Shown here in pieces: positions 44,714-51,739 of a stretch of DNA of 64,000 bases. This DNA comes from Flavobacterium cheniae. Its GTDB lineage: Bacteria > Bacteroidota > Bacteroidia > Flavobacteriales > Flavobacteriaceae. How positions within the stretch are numbered: position 1 is the first letter of the stretch; each line of letters starts with the position of its first letter. The stretch covers positions 124,001-188,000 of the forward strand of contig NZ_SNZC01000003.1 in assembly GCF_004363695.1 (NCBI RefSeq). The letters are read 5' to 3'. A model generated the notes under the pieces. It was not told the DNA's origin, searched no databases, and was given only the letters and a program-made list of their open reading frames with translations. Made by a program: the position numbers and the translations under genes.

Positions 44714-46276
44714 ATGCCACGCGAATTTCAATTTCAAGTTTCACCCGAAGTAGCGGCAAACGAAAGTTTGTTAGCCCAACATGTTGCAAAGTTATTTCAG
44801 GTTAGCCCAAAAGAAATTCAAAAAGTGGATGTTTTAAAACGTTCTATCGATGCGCGTCAGAAAGCCATTAAAATGAATATTAAGGCGAATATTTTTTTGG
44901 TTGGTGAAGAATATAAAGCGCAAAAAATAGAATTACCTGATTACCCAAATGTTGCCAATAAACAAGAAGTAATTGTAGTAGGAGCAGGTCCAGCTGGATT
45001 ATTTGCTGCTTTACAATTAATCGAATTAGGTTTAAAACCTATCGTTTTAGAACGAGGAAAAGATGTTCGTGGTCGTCGTCGCGATTTAAAAGCGATTAAT
45101 GTAGATCATATCGTAAACGAAGATTCCAATTATTGTTTTGGCGAAGGTGGAGCAGGAACATATTCGGATGGAAAATTATATACACGTTCTAAAAAACGTG
45201 GCGATATTGATAGGATTTTAGCCCTTTTAGTTGGTTTTGGAGCTACGCCAGATATTATGGTAGAAGCACATCCGCACATTGGGACCAATAAATTACCTCA
45301 AATTATTCAAGATATTCGAGAGAAAATCATCGAATGTGGTGGGCAAGTATTGTTTGAAACTCGTGTGACTGATTTTGTAATCAAAAACAACGAAATGCAA
45401 GGTGTTGTGGTTCAAAATGGTGATGTGATTTCGGCTAATAAAGTCATTTTAGCAACCGGACATTCCGCTCGTGATATTTTCGAATTGTTACATAAAAAAG
45501 GTGTTCATATTGAAGCGAAGCCTTTCGCATTAGGTGTTCGAGCAGAACATCCACAGGAATTGATTGACCAAATTCAATATTCGTGTGATTTTAGAGGCGA
45601 TTATTTACCGCCAGCACCTTATTCGATTGTAAAACAAGTGAATGGTCGTGGTATGTATTCGTTTTGTATGTGTCCCGGAGGTGTAATTGCGCCTTGTGCT
45701 ACAGCTCCTGGCGAAGTAGTTACGAATGGTTGGTCGCCTTCAAAACGTGATCAAGCAACAGCAAATTCTGGAATTGTAGTGGAGTTAAAATTAGAAGATT
45801 TCAAGCCTTATGAAAAGTTCGGGCCTTTAGCTGGAATGGAATTTCAAAAAGCCATCGAACAAAAAGCATGGCATTTGGCTGGAGAAACTCAAAAAGTTCC
45901 AGCGCAAAGAATGATTGATTTTACTCAAAATAAAGTATCTAAAGACATTCCAAAAACGTCTTATGTTCCTGGGACTACTTCGGTAGAAATGGGACAAGTT
46001 TTTCCTGGATTTTTATCGCAAATTATGCGCGAAGGTTTTGTGCAATTCGGAAAAGCCATGAAAGGTTACATGACTAACGAAGCTATTTTACATGCGCCAG
46101 AAAGTAGAACATCATCTCCAGTTAGAATTCCAAGAGATAATTTTTCATTGGAACACGTTCAAATCAAAGGCTTGTATCCGTGTGGAGAAGGTGCAGGTTA
46201 TGCAGGTGGTATTATTTCCGCAGCGATTGATGGTGAAAAGTGTGCGTTGAAGATTGCGGAGAGTTTATCGAAATAA
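44714..46276 (+). CDS. Uncharacterised FAD-dependent dehydrogenase (COG2509-type)
   Basis: A 520-residue flavoprotein. After an 80-residue N-terminal domain, IVVGAGPAGLFAAL at 87-100 is the FAD dinucleotide fold. FGEGGAGTYSDGKLYTRSK near 142-160 and VILATGHSARDIF near 246-258 are typical of this dehydrogenase group, and GEGAGYAGGIISAA (near 493-506) is the second FAD contact. Substrate is unknown for the family. Cysteines in FCMCPGG and PCAT near 318-330 could be redox active. It stands alone between its own promoter-like box and a terminator. Confidence 0.85.
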   Translation: MPREFQFQVSPEVAANESLLAQHVAKLFQVSPKEIQKVDVLKRSIDARQKAIKMNIKANIFLVGEEYKAQKIELPDYPNVANKQEVIVVGAGPAGLFAALQLIELGLKPIVLERGKDVRGRRRDLKAINVDHIVNEDSNYCFGEGGAGTYSDGKLYTRSKKRGDIDRILALLVGFGATPDIMVEAHPHIGTNKLPQIIQDIREKIIECGGQVLFETRVTDFVIKNNEMQGVVVQNGDVISANKVILATGHSARDIFELLHKKGVHIEAKPFALGVRAEHPQELIDQIQYSCDFRGDYLPPAPYSIVKQVNGRGMYSFCMCPGGVIAPCATAPGEVVTNGWSPSKRDQATANSGIVVELKLEDFKPYEKFGPLAGMEFQKAIEQKAWHLAGETQKVPAQRMIDFTQNKVSKDIPKTSYVPGTTSVEMGQVFPGFLSQIMREGFVQFGKAMKGYMTNEAILHAPESRTSSPVRIPRDNFSLEHVQIKGLYPCGEGAGYAGGIISAAIDGEKCALKIAESLSK

Positions 46277-46277
46277 A

Positions 46278-46303
46278 AAAATCACAGCTTGCACTGTGAT
46301 TTT
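46278..46303. terminator. Intrinsic terminator after the FAD dehydrogenase gene
   Basis: Arms AAAATCACAG (46278-46287) and CTGTGATTTT (46294-46303) around a 6-base loop, flanked by A and T runs; it can serve both convergent genes. Confidence 0.83.
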
Positions 46304-46326
46304 GATTTTTGGGATAAAAAGGGGAA

Positions 46327-46773
46327 TTATATTTTTTTAACGTTTACAGCATTCATGCCTTTAGCGCCTTTTTCTAAATCGTAAGTTACTAAGTTACCTT
46401 CTTTTACATCATCTAGTAAACCACTAATGTGTACAAAGTATTTTTCTCCTGTTTCAACAGCTTTAATGAAACCAAAACCTTTAGAATCATTGAAAAAATC
46501 GATTGTTCCTCTGCGTTCCGTTGGTGCTTCATCTTCCTCAGTTCTTCTTGAAGTACCAATTTCGATGCTTTCTACATCAACAATAATTTTTTTAGATGGA
46601 TCTGGAGGTGTGCTGGTTAAGTGACCATTCTCGTCTACATACACATATAAATCTTCTCCCGATAATTTAGGGTTTGATTTACGTGCTTCTTTTTTCTCTT
46701 GTTTCTCTTTTCGTTTTTTAGCACGAAGTTTTTCTTGTTCTTTTTTGTTAAAGGTTTCCTGCGGTCTAGCCAT
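46327..46773 (-). CDS. Cold-shock domain protein with a highly charged N-terminal tail
   Basis: A 148-residue nucleic-acid-binding protein. The C-terminal 60 residues are a cold-shock domain with RNP1 KGFGFI at 98-103 and RNP2 YFVHIS at 112-117. Residues 1-35 are almost entirely K, R, E and Q (KKEQEKLRAKKRKEKQEKKE), a likely disordered or coiled RNA-contacting tail, and residues 36-85 are a linker. This tail plus domain arrangement is longer than the 65-70 residue CspA type. It likely binds RNA as a chaperone. The long 5' leader upstream is noted separately. Confidence 0.85.
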   Translation of the reverse strand: MARPQETFNKKEQEKLRAKKRKEKQEKKEARKSNPKLSGEDLYVYVDENGHLTSTPPDPSKKIIVDVESIEIGTSRRTEEDEAPTERRGTIDFFNDSKGFGFIKAVETGEKYFVHISGLLDDVKEGNLVTYDLEKGAKGMNAVNVKKI

Positions 46774-47046
46774 TAAATTTTAAATAATTTAAATTAATAT
46801 TTGTTTTAAAGTAAAAGGATAAAAACACACAAGCGAAATAAACAAGAAATTTATAAAGTACTTTTATTCAAAGTATTGCGAGAAGAAATTATTATCATTA
46901 CCAATGTGACAAAGGTAGTGAAAAAAACGTTCACTTCTATAAAACCCGCCAATTTTAAGTTTCGATTGCTCTTTTTACTTTGGAATTCAACACAAGTTAA
47001 ACTTATCACAAACTCAAAAACTAGTTTCCAATCCTTTCTTTTTTTG
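46774..47046. other. Divergent regulatory gap between the cold-shock-domain gene and idi
   Basis: About 270 bases without a supportable gene. On the minus strand TACCTTTG (46910-46917) matches the -7 element TAnnTTTG, which would give the cold-shock-domain transcript a leader of about 130 bases. Between it and the start codon the sequence is AT-rich with no strong hairpin. The plus-strand idi promoter-like box is at the right end. Confidence 0.45.
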
Positions 47047-47054
47047 TATTTTTG
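47047..47054 (+). promoter_or_regulatory. Candidate -7 element for idi
   Basis: TATTTTTG matches TAnnTTTG and lies 18 bases before the idi ATG at 47073. No TTG at the expected distance was seen. Confidence 0.4.
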
Positions 47055-47072
47055 ACAAGCATTACAAATCCT

Positions 47073-47600
47073 ATGATAGAAGAACAAGTAATATTAGTCA
47101 ACGAACAAGACGAGCCTATTGGGCTGATGAATAAAATGGAAGCCCATGAAAAAGCAGTTTTACATAGAGCTTTTTCGGTGTTTATTTTGAATGATAAAAA
47201 TGAAGTGATGTTGCAACAACGCGCGCATCACAAATACCATTCACCACTTTTGTGGACTAATACTTGTTGCAGTCATCAACGCGCTGGCGAAACCAATATT
47301 GAAGCTGGAAAACGCCGTTTGTTTGAAGAAATGGGTTTTAAAGCAGAGTTAAAAGAACTATTTCATTTCATATACAAAGCACCTTTTGATAATGGCTTAA
47401 CCGAACACGAATTGGATCATGTGATGATTGGCTATTACAACGGAGAACCTGTTATTAATGATGATGAAGTTGAAAGCTGGAAATGGATGACCATTGAAGC
47501 GATAAAAGAAGATATGATTTTAAATCCAGAGGCTTATACCGTTTGGTTTAAGATTATATTTGATGAGTTTTATCATTATCTAGAAGAACATAAATTATAA
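47073..47600 (+). CDS. idi: Isopentenyl-diphosphate delta-isomerase, type I
   Basis: A 175-residue Nudix-fold enzyme interconverting IPP and DMAPP for isoprenoid synthesis, including the polyprenyl carrier. HRAFSVFI at 31-38, the catalytic cysteine in WTNTCCSHQR at 61-70, the Nudix-type helix RLFEEMGF at 82-89 and the catalytic glutamate region EHELDHVMIG at 111-120 are present. A TTG at 47052 would extend the protein but lies in the -7 box, so the ATG at 47073 is chosen. The QueD-like gene follows after 49 bases. Confidence 0.92.
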   Translation: MIEEQVILVNEQDEPIGLMNKMEAHEKAVLHRAFSVFILNDKNEVMLQQRAHHKYHSPLLWTNTCCSHQRAGETNIEAGKRRLFEEMGFKAELKELFHFIYKAPFDNGLTEHELDHVMIGYYNGEPVINDDEVESWKWMTIEAIKEDMILNPEAYTVWFKIIFDEFYHYLEEHKL

Positions 47601-47649
47601 ATTTCCAAACCACTAATTCTGAATTCAAATTTCTAAATTCTAAATTGCC

Positions 47650-48060
47650 ATGAGAGTAACTGTTTCAAGAAAAGCCCATTTTAATGCTGCGCATCGTTTG
47701 TATCGCAAGGATTGGTCAATGGAAAAAAATCAGGAAGTGTTTGGAAAATGTAATAATCCTAACTTTCATGGACATAATTACGAATTGATTGTTTCGGTAA
47801 CTGGTGAAGTGGATATGGAAACGGGTTATGTAATTGATACTAAAATTTTATCCGATTTAATCAAAGAACATATTGAAGAAGCATTTGATCATAAAAACTT
47901 GAATGAAGATGTTCCTGAGTTCAAGGATTTGAATCCGACAGCCGAGCACATTGCTTATATTATTTGGAACAAACTTCGCGTTTTGATAGCTTCTGATAAA
48001 GAATTAGAAATTACCTTGTACGAAACTCCGAGAAACTTTGTAACTTATAAAGGAAACTAA
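47650..48060 (+). CDS. 6-carboxytetrahydropterin synthase / PTPS family (QueD-like)
   Basis: A 136-residue pterin enzyme. Zinc ligands are H15 in HFNAAHRL and H40 and H42 in FHGHNYEL, and C34 in GKCNNPNFHG is the catalytic cysteine position. DHKNLNEDVPEF near 80-91 and a late glutamate (TLYETPRNF near 124-132) are also family marks. Bacterial members usually act as QueD in queuosine synthesis, while some are in pterin pathways; sequence reading alone does not separate them. The peroxiredoxin gene starts 2 bases after it. Confidence 0.87.
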   Translation: MRVTVSRKAHFNAAHRLYRKDWSMEKNQEVFGKCNNPNFHGHNYELIVSVTGEVDMETGYVIDTKILSDLIKEHIEEAFDHKNLNEDVPEFKDLNPTAEHIAYIIWNKLRVLIASDKELEITLYETPRNFVTYKGN

Positions 48061-48062
48061 TT

Positions 48063-48515
48063 ATGGCAATTCAAATTGGAGATAAATTACCAAGTTTTAA
48101 AGCGGCTAAACAAGATGGAACTGCTTTTGAAAGTGCTTCTATTCAACATAAACCAGTTGTAATTTACTTTTACCCAAAAGATTTTACGCCAGGTTGCACT
48201 ACTCAAGCTTGTAGTTTTAGAGATGCGTATCAAGATTTTCAAGATTTGGGTGCCGAAGTTATTGGCGTAAGTGGTGATTCGGCTACTTCGCATCAAAACT
48301 TTCAACAAAAATATAAACTTCCTTTTATTTTACTTTCTGATGCTGATAGAAAACTGCGTCGTTTATTTGGCGTTCCAACCGCACTTTTCGGATTGTTACC
48401 AGGACGTGTAACTTATGTTTTTGACGCTAAAGGATATTGTATTTATATTTTTGATAGCATCAGTGCTAAAAATCATATTACAAAGGCTTTAGACGCTATC
48501 AAAAAGTCAAAATAA
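48063..48515 (+). CDS. bcp: Thioredoxin-dependent peroxiredoxin, Bcp/PrxQ type
   Basis: A 150-residue peroxiredoxin reducing peroxides in the cytoplasm. The peroxidatic cysteine is C45 in FTPGCTTQAC and the resolving-type cysteine C50 is five residues on, the spacing of atypical 2-Cys PrxQ enzymes. GVSGDSATSHQNF near 77-89 and LLSDADRKLRRLFGV near 96-110 support the family. It follows the QueD-like gene closely and is probably cotranscribed with it. Confidence 0.9.
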   Translation: MAIQIGDKLPSFKAAKQDGTAFESASIQHKPVVIYFYPKDFTPGCTTQACSFRDAYQDFQDLGAEVIGVSGDSATSHQNFQQKYKLPFILLSDADRKLRRLFGVPTALFGLLPGRVTYVFDAKGYCIYIFDSISAKNHITKALDAIKKSK

Positions 48516-48595
48516 AATATTTTTTCACAAAGTAAGACTTCCAATTTCTGTAATTCGTTAGAATTTTTTGCATCTTTGTACTTCACTATTTGACT

Positions 48596-49555
48596 ATGAA
48601 GTTTTATCCTTTAACCTTTACACCGATACTTAAAGACCGCATTTGGGGCGGTACGAAGTTGAAAACCTATCTCAACAAACCTATAGTTTCTGAAACTACT
48701 GGCGAGAGTTGGGAGATCTCAACCGTGCCTGGCGACATTAGTGTGGTTGCTACTGGTGTTTTGAAAGGAAAGAATATCAACGAAATTATTGATTTATATC
48801 CTGAAGAAATTTTAGGAAAATCGGTCATTGCTCGTTTTGGAAAACAATTCCCATTGCTTTTTAAATTTATAGATGCCAAGGAAGATTTATCTATTCAATT
48901 GCATCCGAATGATGATTTAGCTAAAGAACGCCATAATTCTTTCGGGAAAACCGAAATGTGGTATGTAATGCAAGCAGATGAATCGGCTCGTTTGGTGGTT
49001 GGGTTTAAGAAAGATTCTAATCAAGAAGAATACTTAGCACATTTAGAAAATAAAAATTTAGTGGCTTTATTGAATGAATCTCCAGTAAAAAAAGGCGATG
49101 TTTTCTTTTTAGAAACTGGCACTATTCATGCCATTGGAGCTGGGGTTGTGGTAGCAGAAATTCAACAAACAAGTGATGTTACTTACCGAATTTACGATTG
49201 GGATAGAGTAGATGCTAACGGAAACGGTAGAGAATTACATACCGAATTAGCTTTGGATGCAATTAATTATAACGCAACTGATTCTAAAATAACATATAAG
49301 GAAGAGGCTAATCAAAGTACTTTGGTGGTAGATTGTCCTTATTTTATCACTAATATTATCGCGTTACAAGATCGTTTTATTTGGAAACGAAAGAAACAAG
49401 CTTTCACCGTTTTTATGTGTACCAATGGACAATTTGAAATGGTAATGAATGGCGAAATCTTACGATACCGAATGGGAGATACAATTTTGATTCCGGCATG
49501 TATTGAGAATTTAACCATTAAAGGAAAGGCTACATTGTTAGAAATTTCCATATAA
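48596..49555 (+). CDS. manA: Mannose-6-phosphate isomerase, class I
   Basis: A 319-residue cupin enzyme interconverting fructose-6-phosphate and mannose-6-phosphate, the entry to GDP-mannose-type donors. Zinc ligands lie in QLHPNDD (H103), GKTEMWYV (E120) and TGTIHAIGAG (near H177). RIWGGTKL near 15-22 and WEISTVPG near 39-46 are family motifs. The TTG at 48590 is less likely than the ATG at 48596. Besides supplying the polysaccharide cluster with mannose derivatives, it would also make mannose-6-phosphate for a KDN-type nonulosonate route, but that is inference. Confidence 0.92.
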   Translation: MKFYPLTFTPILKDRIWGGTKLKTYLNKPIVSETTGESWEISTVPGDISVVATGVLKGKNINEIIDLYPEEILGKSVIARFGKQFPLLFKFIDAKEDLSIQLHPNDDLAKERHNSFGKTEMWYVMQADESARLVVGFKKDSNQEEYLAHLENKNLVALLNESPVKKGDVFFLETGTIHAIGAGVVVAEIQQTSDVTYRIYDWDRVDANGNGRELHTELALDAINYNATDSKITYKEEANQSTLVVDCPYFITNIIALQDRFIWKRKKQAFTVFMCTNGQFEMVMNGEILRYRMGDTILIPACIENLTIKGKATLLEISI

Positions 49556-49559
49556 TGTA

Positions 49560-49588
49560 TTGAGAACAAAATATATTATGTAATTTTG
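49560..49588 (+). promoter_or_regulatory. Promoter for the 89-aa gene
   Basis: TTG at 49560-49562 and TAATTTTG at 49581-49588, 18 bases apart, are a full match to the Bacteroidota TTG-N17-23-TAnnTTTG promoter. The ATG is 24 bases after the -7 element. Confidence 0.7.
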
Positions 49589-49612
49589 CTTCAAATTTTA
49601 AATTTATACAAA

Positions 49613-49882
49613 ATGGCAAGCGTTAAAAACTTGAAAAAAGAAATCAACTACGTTTTAGGTGATATTGTAAACATCGTTTACATTTGGGAAATGTCTACAA
49701 CAGGAAAACCAACTGAAGCATCTGATAAATTAATTGATGAAGTGTACGAAACTTTCGATGCTTTAATGACAAAAGCTAACGTAAAAGACGTTGAGAATAA
49801 AAAAGCACATTTTAAACAAATTCGTAAAGAATACGAAGCTGCTGCTAATCAATTTGTTGCGAAAATAAACGAATTAAAATAA
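49613..49882 (+). CDS. Small helical protein of unknown function (89 aa)
   Basis: An 89-residue, strongly helical and charged protein (MASVKNLKKEINYVLGDIV at the start, KKAHFKQIRKEYEAA near the end). No signal peptide or domain is recognised. The frame extends upstream to a TTG at 49586, which falls inside the -7 element, so the ATG at 49613 is used. The strong promoter, short leader and biased, smooth codon use suggest a well-expressed gene. It could be a small cytosolic helical-bundle protein, but no function is claimed. Confidence 0.75.
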   Translation: MASVKNLKKEINYVLGDIVNIVYIWEMSTTGKPTEASDKLIDEVYETFDALMTKANVKDVENKKAHFKQIRKEYEAAANQFVAKINELK

Positions 49883-49912
49883 AAAAATCAATAAAAAAAG
49901 TGTAAAAAATAT

Positions 49913-49942
49913 TTGGAAATTAAAAATTCACCCTTATATTTG
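49913..49942 (+). promoter_or_regulatory. Promoter of the tRNA-Thr gene
   Basis: TTG at 49913-49915, a 19-base spacer and TATATTTG at 49935-49942 give an essentially perfect Bacteroidota promoter. The mature tRNA starts 17 bases after the -7 element. Confidence 0.75.
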
Positions 49943-49959
49943 CACTCGAAATTTGAGTT

Positions 49960-50033
49960 GCCAGCGTAGCTCAGCTGGCTAGAGCAGCTGATTTGTAATC
50001 AGCAGGTCGTGGGTTCGAGTCCCTCCGCCGGCT
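49960..50033 (+). tRNA. tRNA-Thr (anticodon UGU)
   Basis: A 74-base cloverleaf is readable: acceptor arms GCCAGCG and CGCCGGC, D-stem GCTC/GAGC, anticodon stem GCTGA/TCAGC around TTTGTAA with anticodon TGT (49994-49996), and a T-loop TTCGAGT. Two stem positions do not pair as read: A4 with C69 in the acceptor stem and T50 with T64 in the T stem. The 3' end is T (discriminator) followed by CAA, so CCA is not encoded. Confidence 0.95.
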
Positions 50034-50040
50034 CAAATTA

Positions 50041-50072
50041 AAAACCATCACAGCAATGTGGTGGTTTTTTTA
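50041..50072 (+). terminator. Intrinsic terminator after tRNA-Thr
   Basis: Arms AACCATCAC (50043-50051) and GTGGTGGTT (50058-50066) with one T-G pair, a 6-base loop and a T-rich tail. Confidence 0.8.
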
Positions 50073-50306
50073 TTTCAAGTCGTTCTGAACTTGTTTAACT
50101 TCATTGAATCTTTGATTTCAGAATCTTTTAAAACGCATCCGCAAGCGTCACGCTTGTGTACACAAAGTATAAAAAAGGTTTTTTAATGTTTGAAATATGT
50201 AGTCACGAGCAAGATGCTCGCGCTAGCGGTGAACTAGTTAACTAATCTTATTTTAAATTAGGGTTTCTAAAATGTTGTAATGATTGTTTTTATAAATTAC
50301 CATTTA
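50073..50306. other. Palindrome-rich intergenic region
   Basis: About 230 bases with no supportable gene between the tRNA terminator and a lipoprotein gene. It holds a hairpin CGCAAGCG-TCA-CGCTTGTG (50140-50158), the palindrome GTGTACAC (50156-50163), a hairpin CGAGC-AAGAT-GCTCG (50206-50220), and the palindromes CGCTAGCG (50221-50228) and AACTAGTT (50232-50239). These GC-rich blocks stand out from the surrounding AT-rich DNA and look like a dispersed intergenic repeat. Confidence 0.6.
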
Positions 50307-50723
50307 TTATTTATAAATTTCATTTTTAATAAAATTAATAAATTCTTCTGAATCCTCTTTTGTAACTCCATTTACAACAATTCCAAAAGTCTCACCCATG
50401 CAAATGGTATCAACTCCTTTTTGTGAATGTACTAGAAAATGTATTCTAGCATCAAATCTTTCATCCTTTGCCTCTTTTAAATTAGTATAGTACGAAATTA
50501 CTTTTTCAGTAAACTCCTTATTATTGATTTTTTTATAATTTGGTTTACTATCAGTTTTTCCACTTATTAATTTCCCACAAGTATATCTCATAGGGTATTT
50601 AGCTCCCTTATTGTGATAGAAGAATTCAACAAAAAAAGTCTGATTTTCGTTCTTATTATTAAGAGTCGCATTATTACAATTTAACAATATTATTATTGAT
50701 ATTAATATTAATTTATATTTCAT
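50307..50723 (-). CDS. Hypothetical lipoprotein (138 aa)
   Basis: A 138-residue protein with a lipoprotein-type signal: a hydrophobic stretch (ISIIILLNC) ending at a cysteine near residue 16, followed by a polar N-rich region. The mature part contains two cysteines (YTCGK and DTICMG) that could form a disulfide. I recognise no domain. It stands alone with AT-rich flanks next to the palindrome-rich spacer, so recent gain is possible. Confidence 0.6.
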   Translation of the reverse strand: MKYKLILISIIILLNCNNATLNNKNENQTFFVEFFYHNKGAKYPMRYTCGKLISGKTDSKPNYKKINNKEFTEKVISYYTNLKEAKDERFDARIHFLVHSQKGVDTICMGETFGIVVNGVTKEDSEEFINFIKNEIYK

Positions 50724-50830
50724 TTTAATCTATTTTTTAAATGTCCACTCTCCGTTTGAATTCTTTCGCATGGACTATAAGTATCGATATTCTATAAAGA
50801 TAAAAATCAATTTTGAATATAGCATAAAAA

Positions 50831-50855
50831 AAAGCGGTCAATTACTGACCGCTTT
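50831..50855 (-). terminator. Intrinsic terminator after the DUF4369 gene
   Basis: Arms AAAGCGGTCA (50831-50840) and TGACCGCTTT (50846-50855), loop of 5 bases, with an A run on the left that becomes a T tail on the minus strand. Confidence 0.85.
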
Positions 50856-50858
50856 ACT

Positions 50859-51584
50859 TTATTTCTGAACTTCTAAAGTTTTTCTTTCCTTAATATGCTC
50901 GTTAAGCATTTTTCCGTATTTTGATTTGGCAACTTCAGGTGTCAAACTTTTTTGAATGGTGTCTAAATACGTTGTGTTGATATCAGCAATTTCTGAAAGC
51001 GCTAAATAAGGCGCAATTTCTTTATTTCCGTTTGTAGCTGCAAAATGTGCCGTGTAACGATATTTTCTCGTTAATAAGCTTTTATATGCCTTCTCAATGC
51101 TATCTGTAGTGGTTGCATTAGGTTTTAATTCGTTTTTTAACCGTTTTTCCATCAAAGCTAAGTTTTGATCTCTGAATTTACTATTAATGCTATCAAACTT
51201 TTTCCATAAATCATGATTTTTAGAACCTGATATTTTCGCATCAGCAAAAAAATGTTTTAAGGTAGTTTCAATTTTAATATTTCCAGGCTCAGCAAAAAAC
51301 GGTAAGCTGTTATCAATAGAATTGGTTTGTCCTCTATCTAAAAATAAATATAACATTTCTGGACTATCAAGTTTAATGTGACTCTCAAATTTTGAATCTC
51401 CGTTAACGATAATGCTATCTAAAATTACTAAAGCCGAATCTTGTATTTTTTGTAAATACAATTTCCCTTGACTTAAGCCTTTTACATCTCCAGTAATATG
51501 AATGTTAGCATCGGCATCAACTTCTTTTTTGTCACATGCAATAAGTGTGAAAACGGCAATAGCAACTAAAAATATCTTCTTCAT
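50859..51584 (-). CDS. DUF4369 domain lipoprotein
   Basis: A 241-residue lipoprotein. The signal MKKIFLVAIAVFTLIAC has its lipobox cysteine at residue 17. The following strand-rich DUF4369 domain (about 25-130) shows ITGDVKGLSQGKLYLQK and SPEMLYLFLD segments, as in the N-terminal domain of Bacteroidota thioredoxin-like lipoproteins, but here the thioredoxin domain is absent and a helical charged C-terminus (about 130-241) follows. It probably lies on the periplasmic face of a membrane. Function is unknown. Confidence 0.8.
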   Translation of the reverse strand: MKKIFLVAIAVFTLIACDKKEVDADANIHITGDVKGLSQGKLYLQKIQDSALVILDSIIVNGDSKFESHIKLDSPEMLYLFLDRGQTNSIDNSLPFFAEPGNIKIETTLKHFFADAKISGSKNHDLWKKFDSINSKFRDQNLALMEKRLKNELKPNATTTDSIEKAYKSLLTRKYRYTAHFAATNGNKEIAPYLALSEIADINTTYLDTIQKSLTPEVAKSKYGKMLNEHIKERKTLEVQK

Positions 51585-51620
51585 CCTTTTGTTTTATTTT
51601 ATGTTCGCAAAGTAAATAAA

Positions 51621-51655
51621 AAAATCCTCAAAATACTAAGTACTTTGAGGATTTT
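51621..51655 (-). terminator. Intrinsic terminator after the M61 peptidase gene
   Basis: Arms AAAATCCTCAAA (51621-51632) and TTTGAGGATTTT (51644-51655) with a T tail on the minus strand. Confidence 0.83.
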
Positions 51656-51739
51656 CAAGTGCAATATCAAATGCAAATTTCAAGTTTAAATTCAAGTTCA
51701 AATTCAAAAATCAAGATTTGTTACTCTTTAAACTTAAAT

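Noticed and set aside
46851-47087. Minus-strand 78-residue open frame across the idi promoter region
   Set aside because: It covers a divergent promoter gap and the idi start, has no start context, and its composition (runs of K, F, I) is that of AT-rich non-coding DNA.
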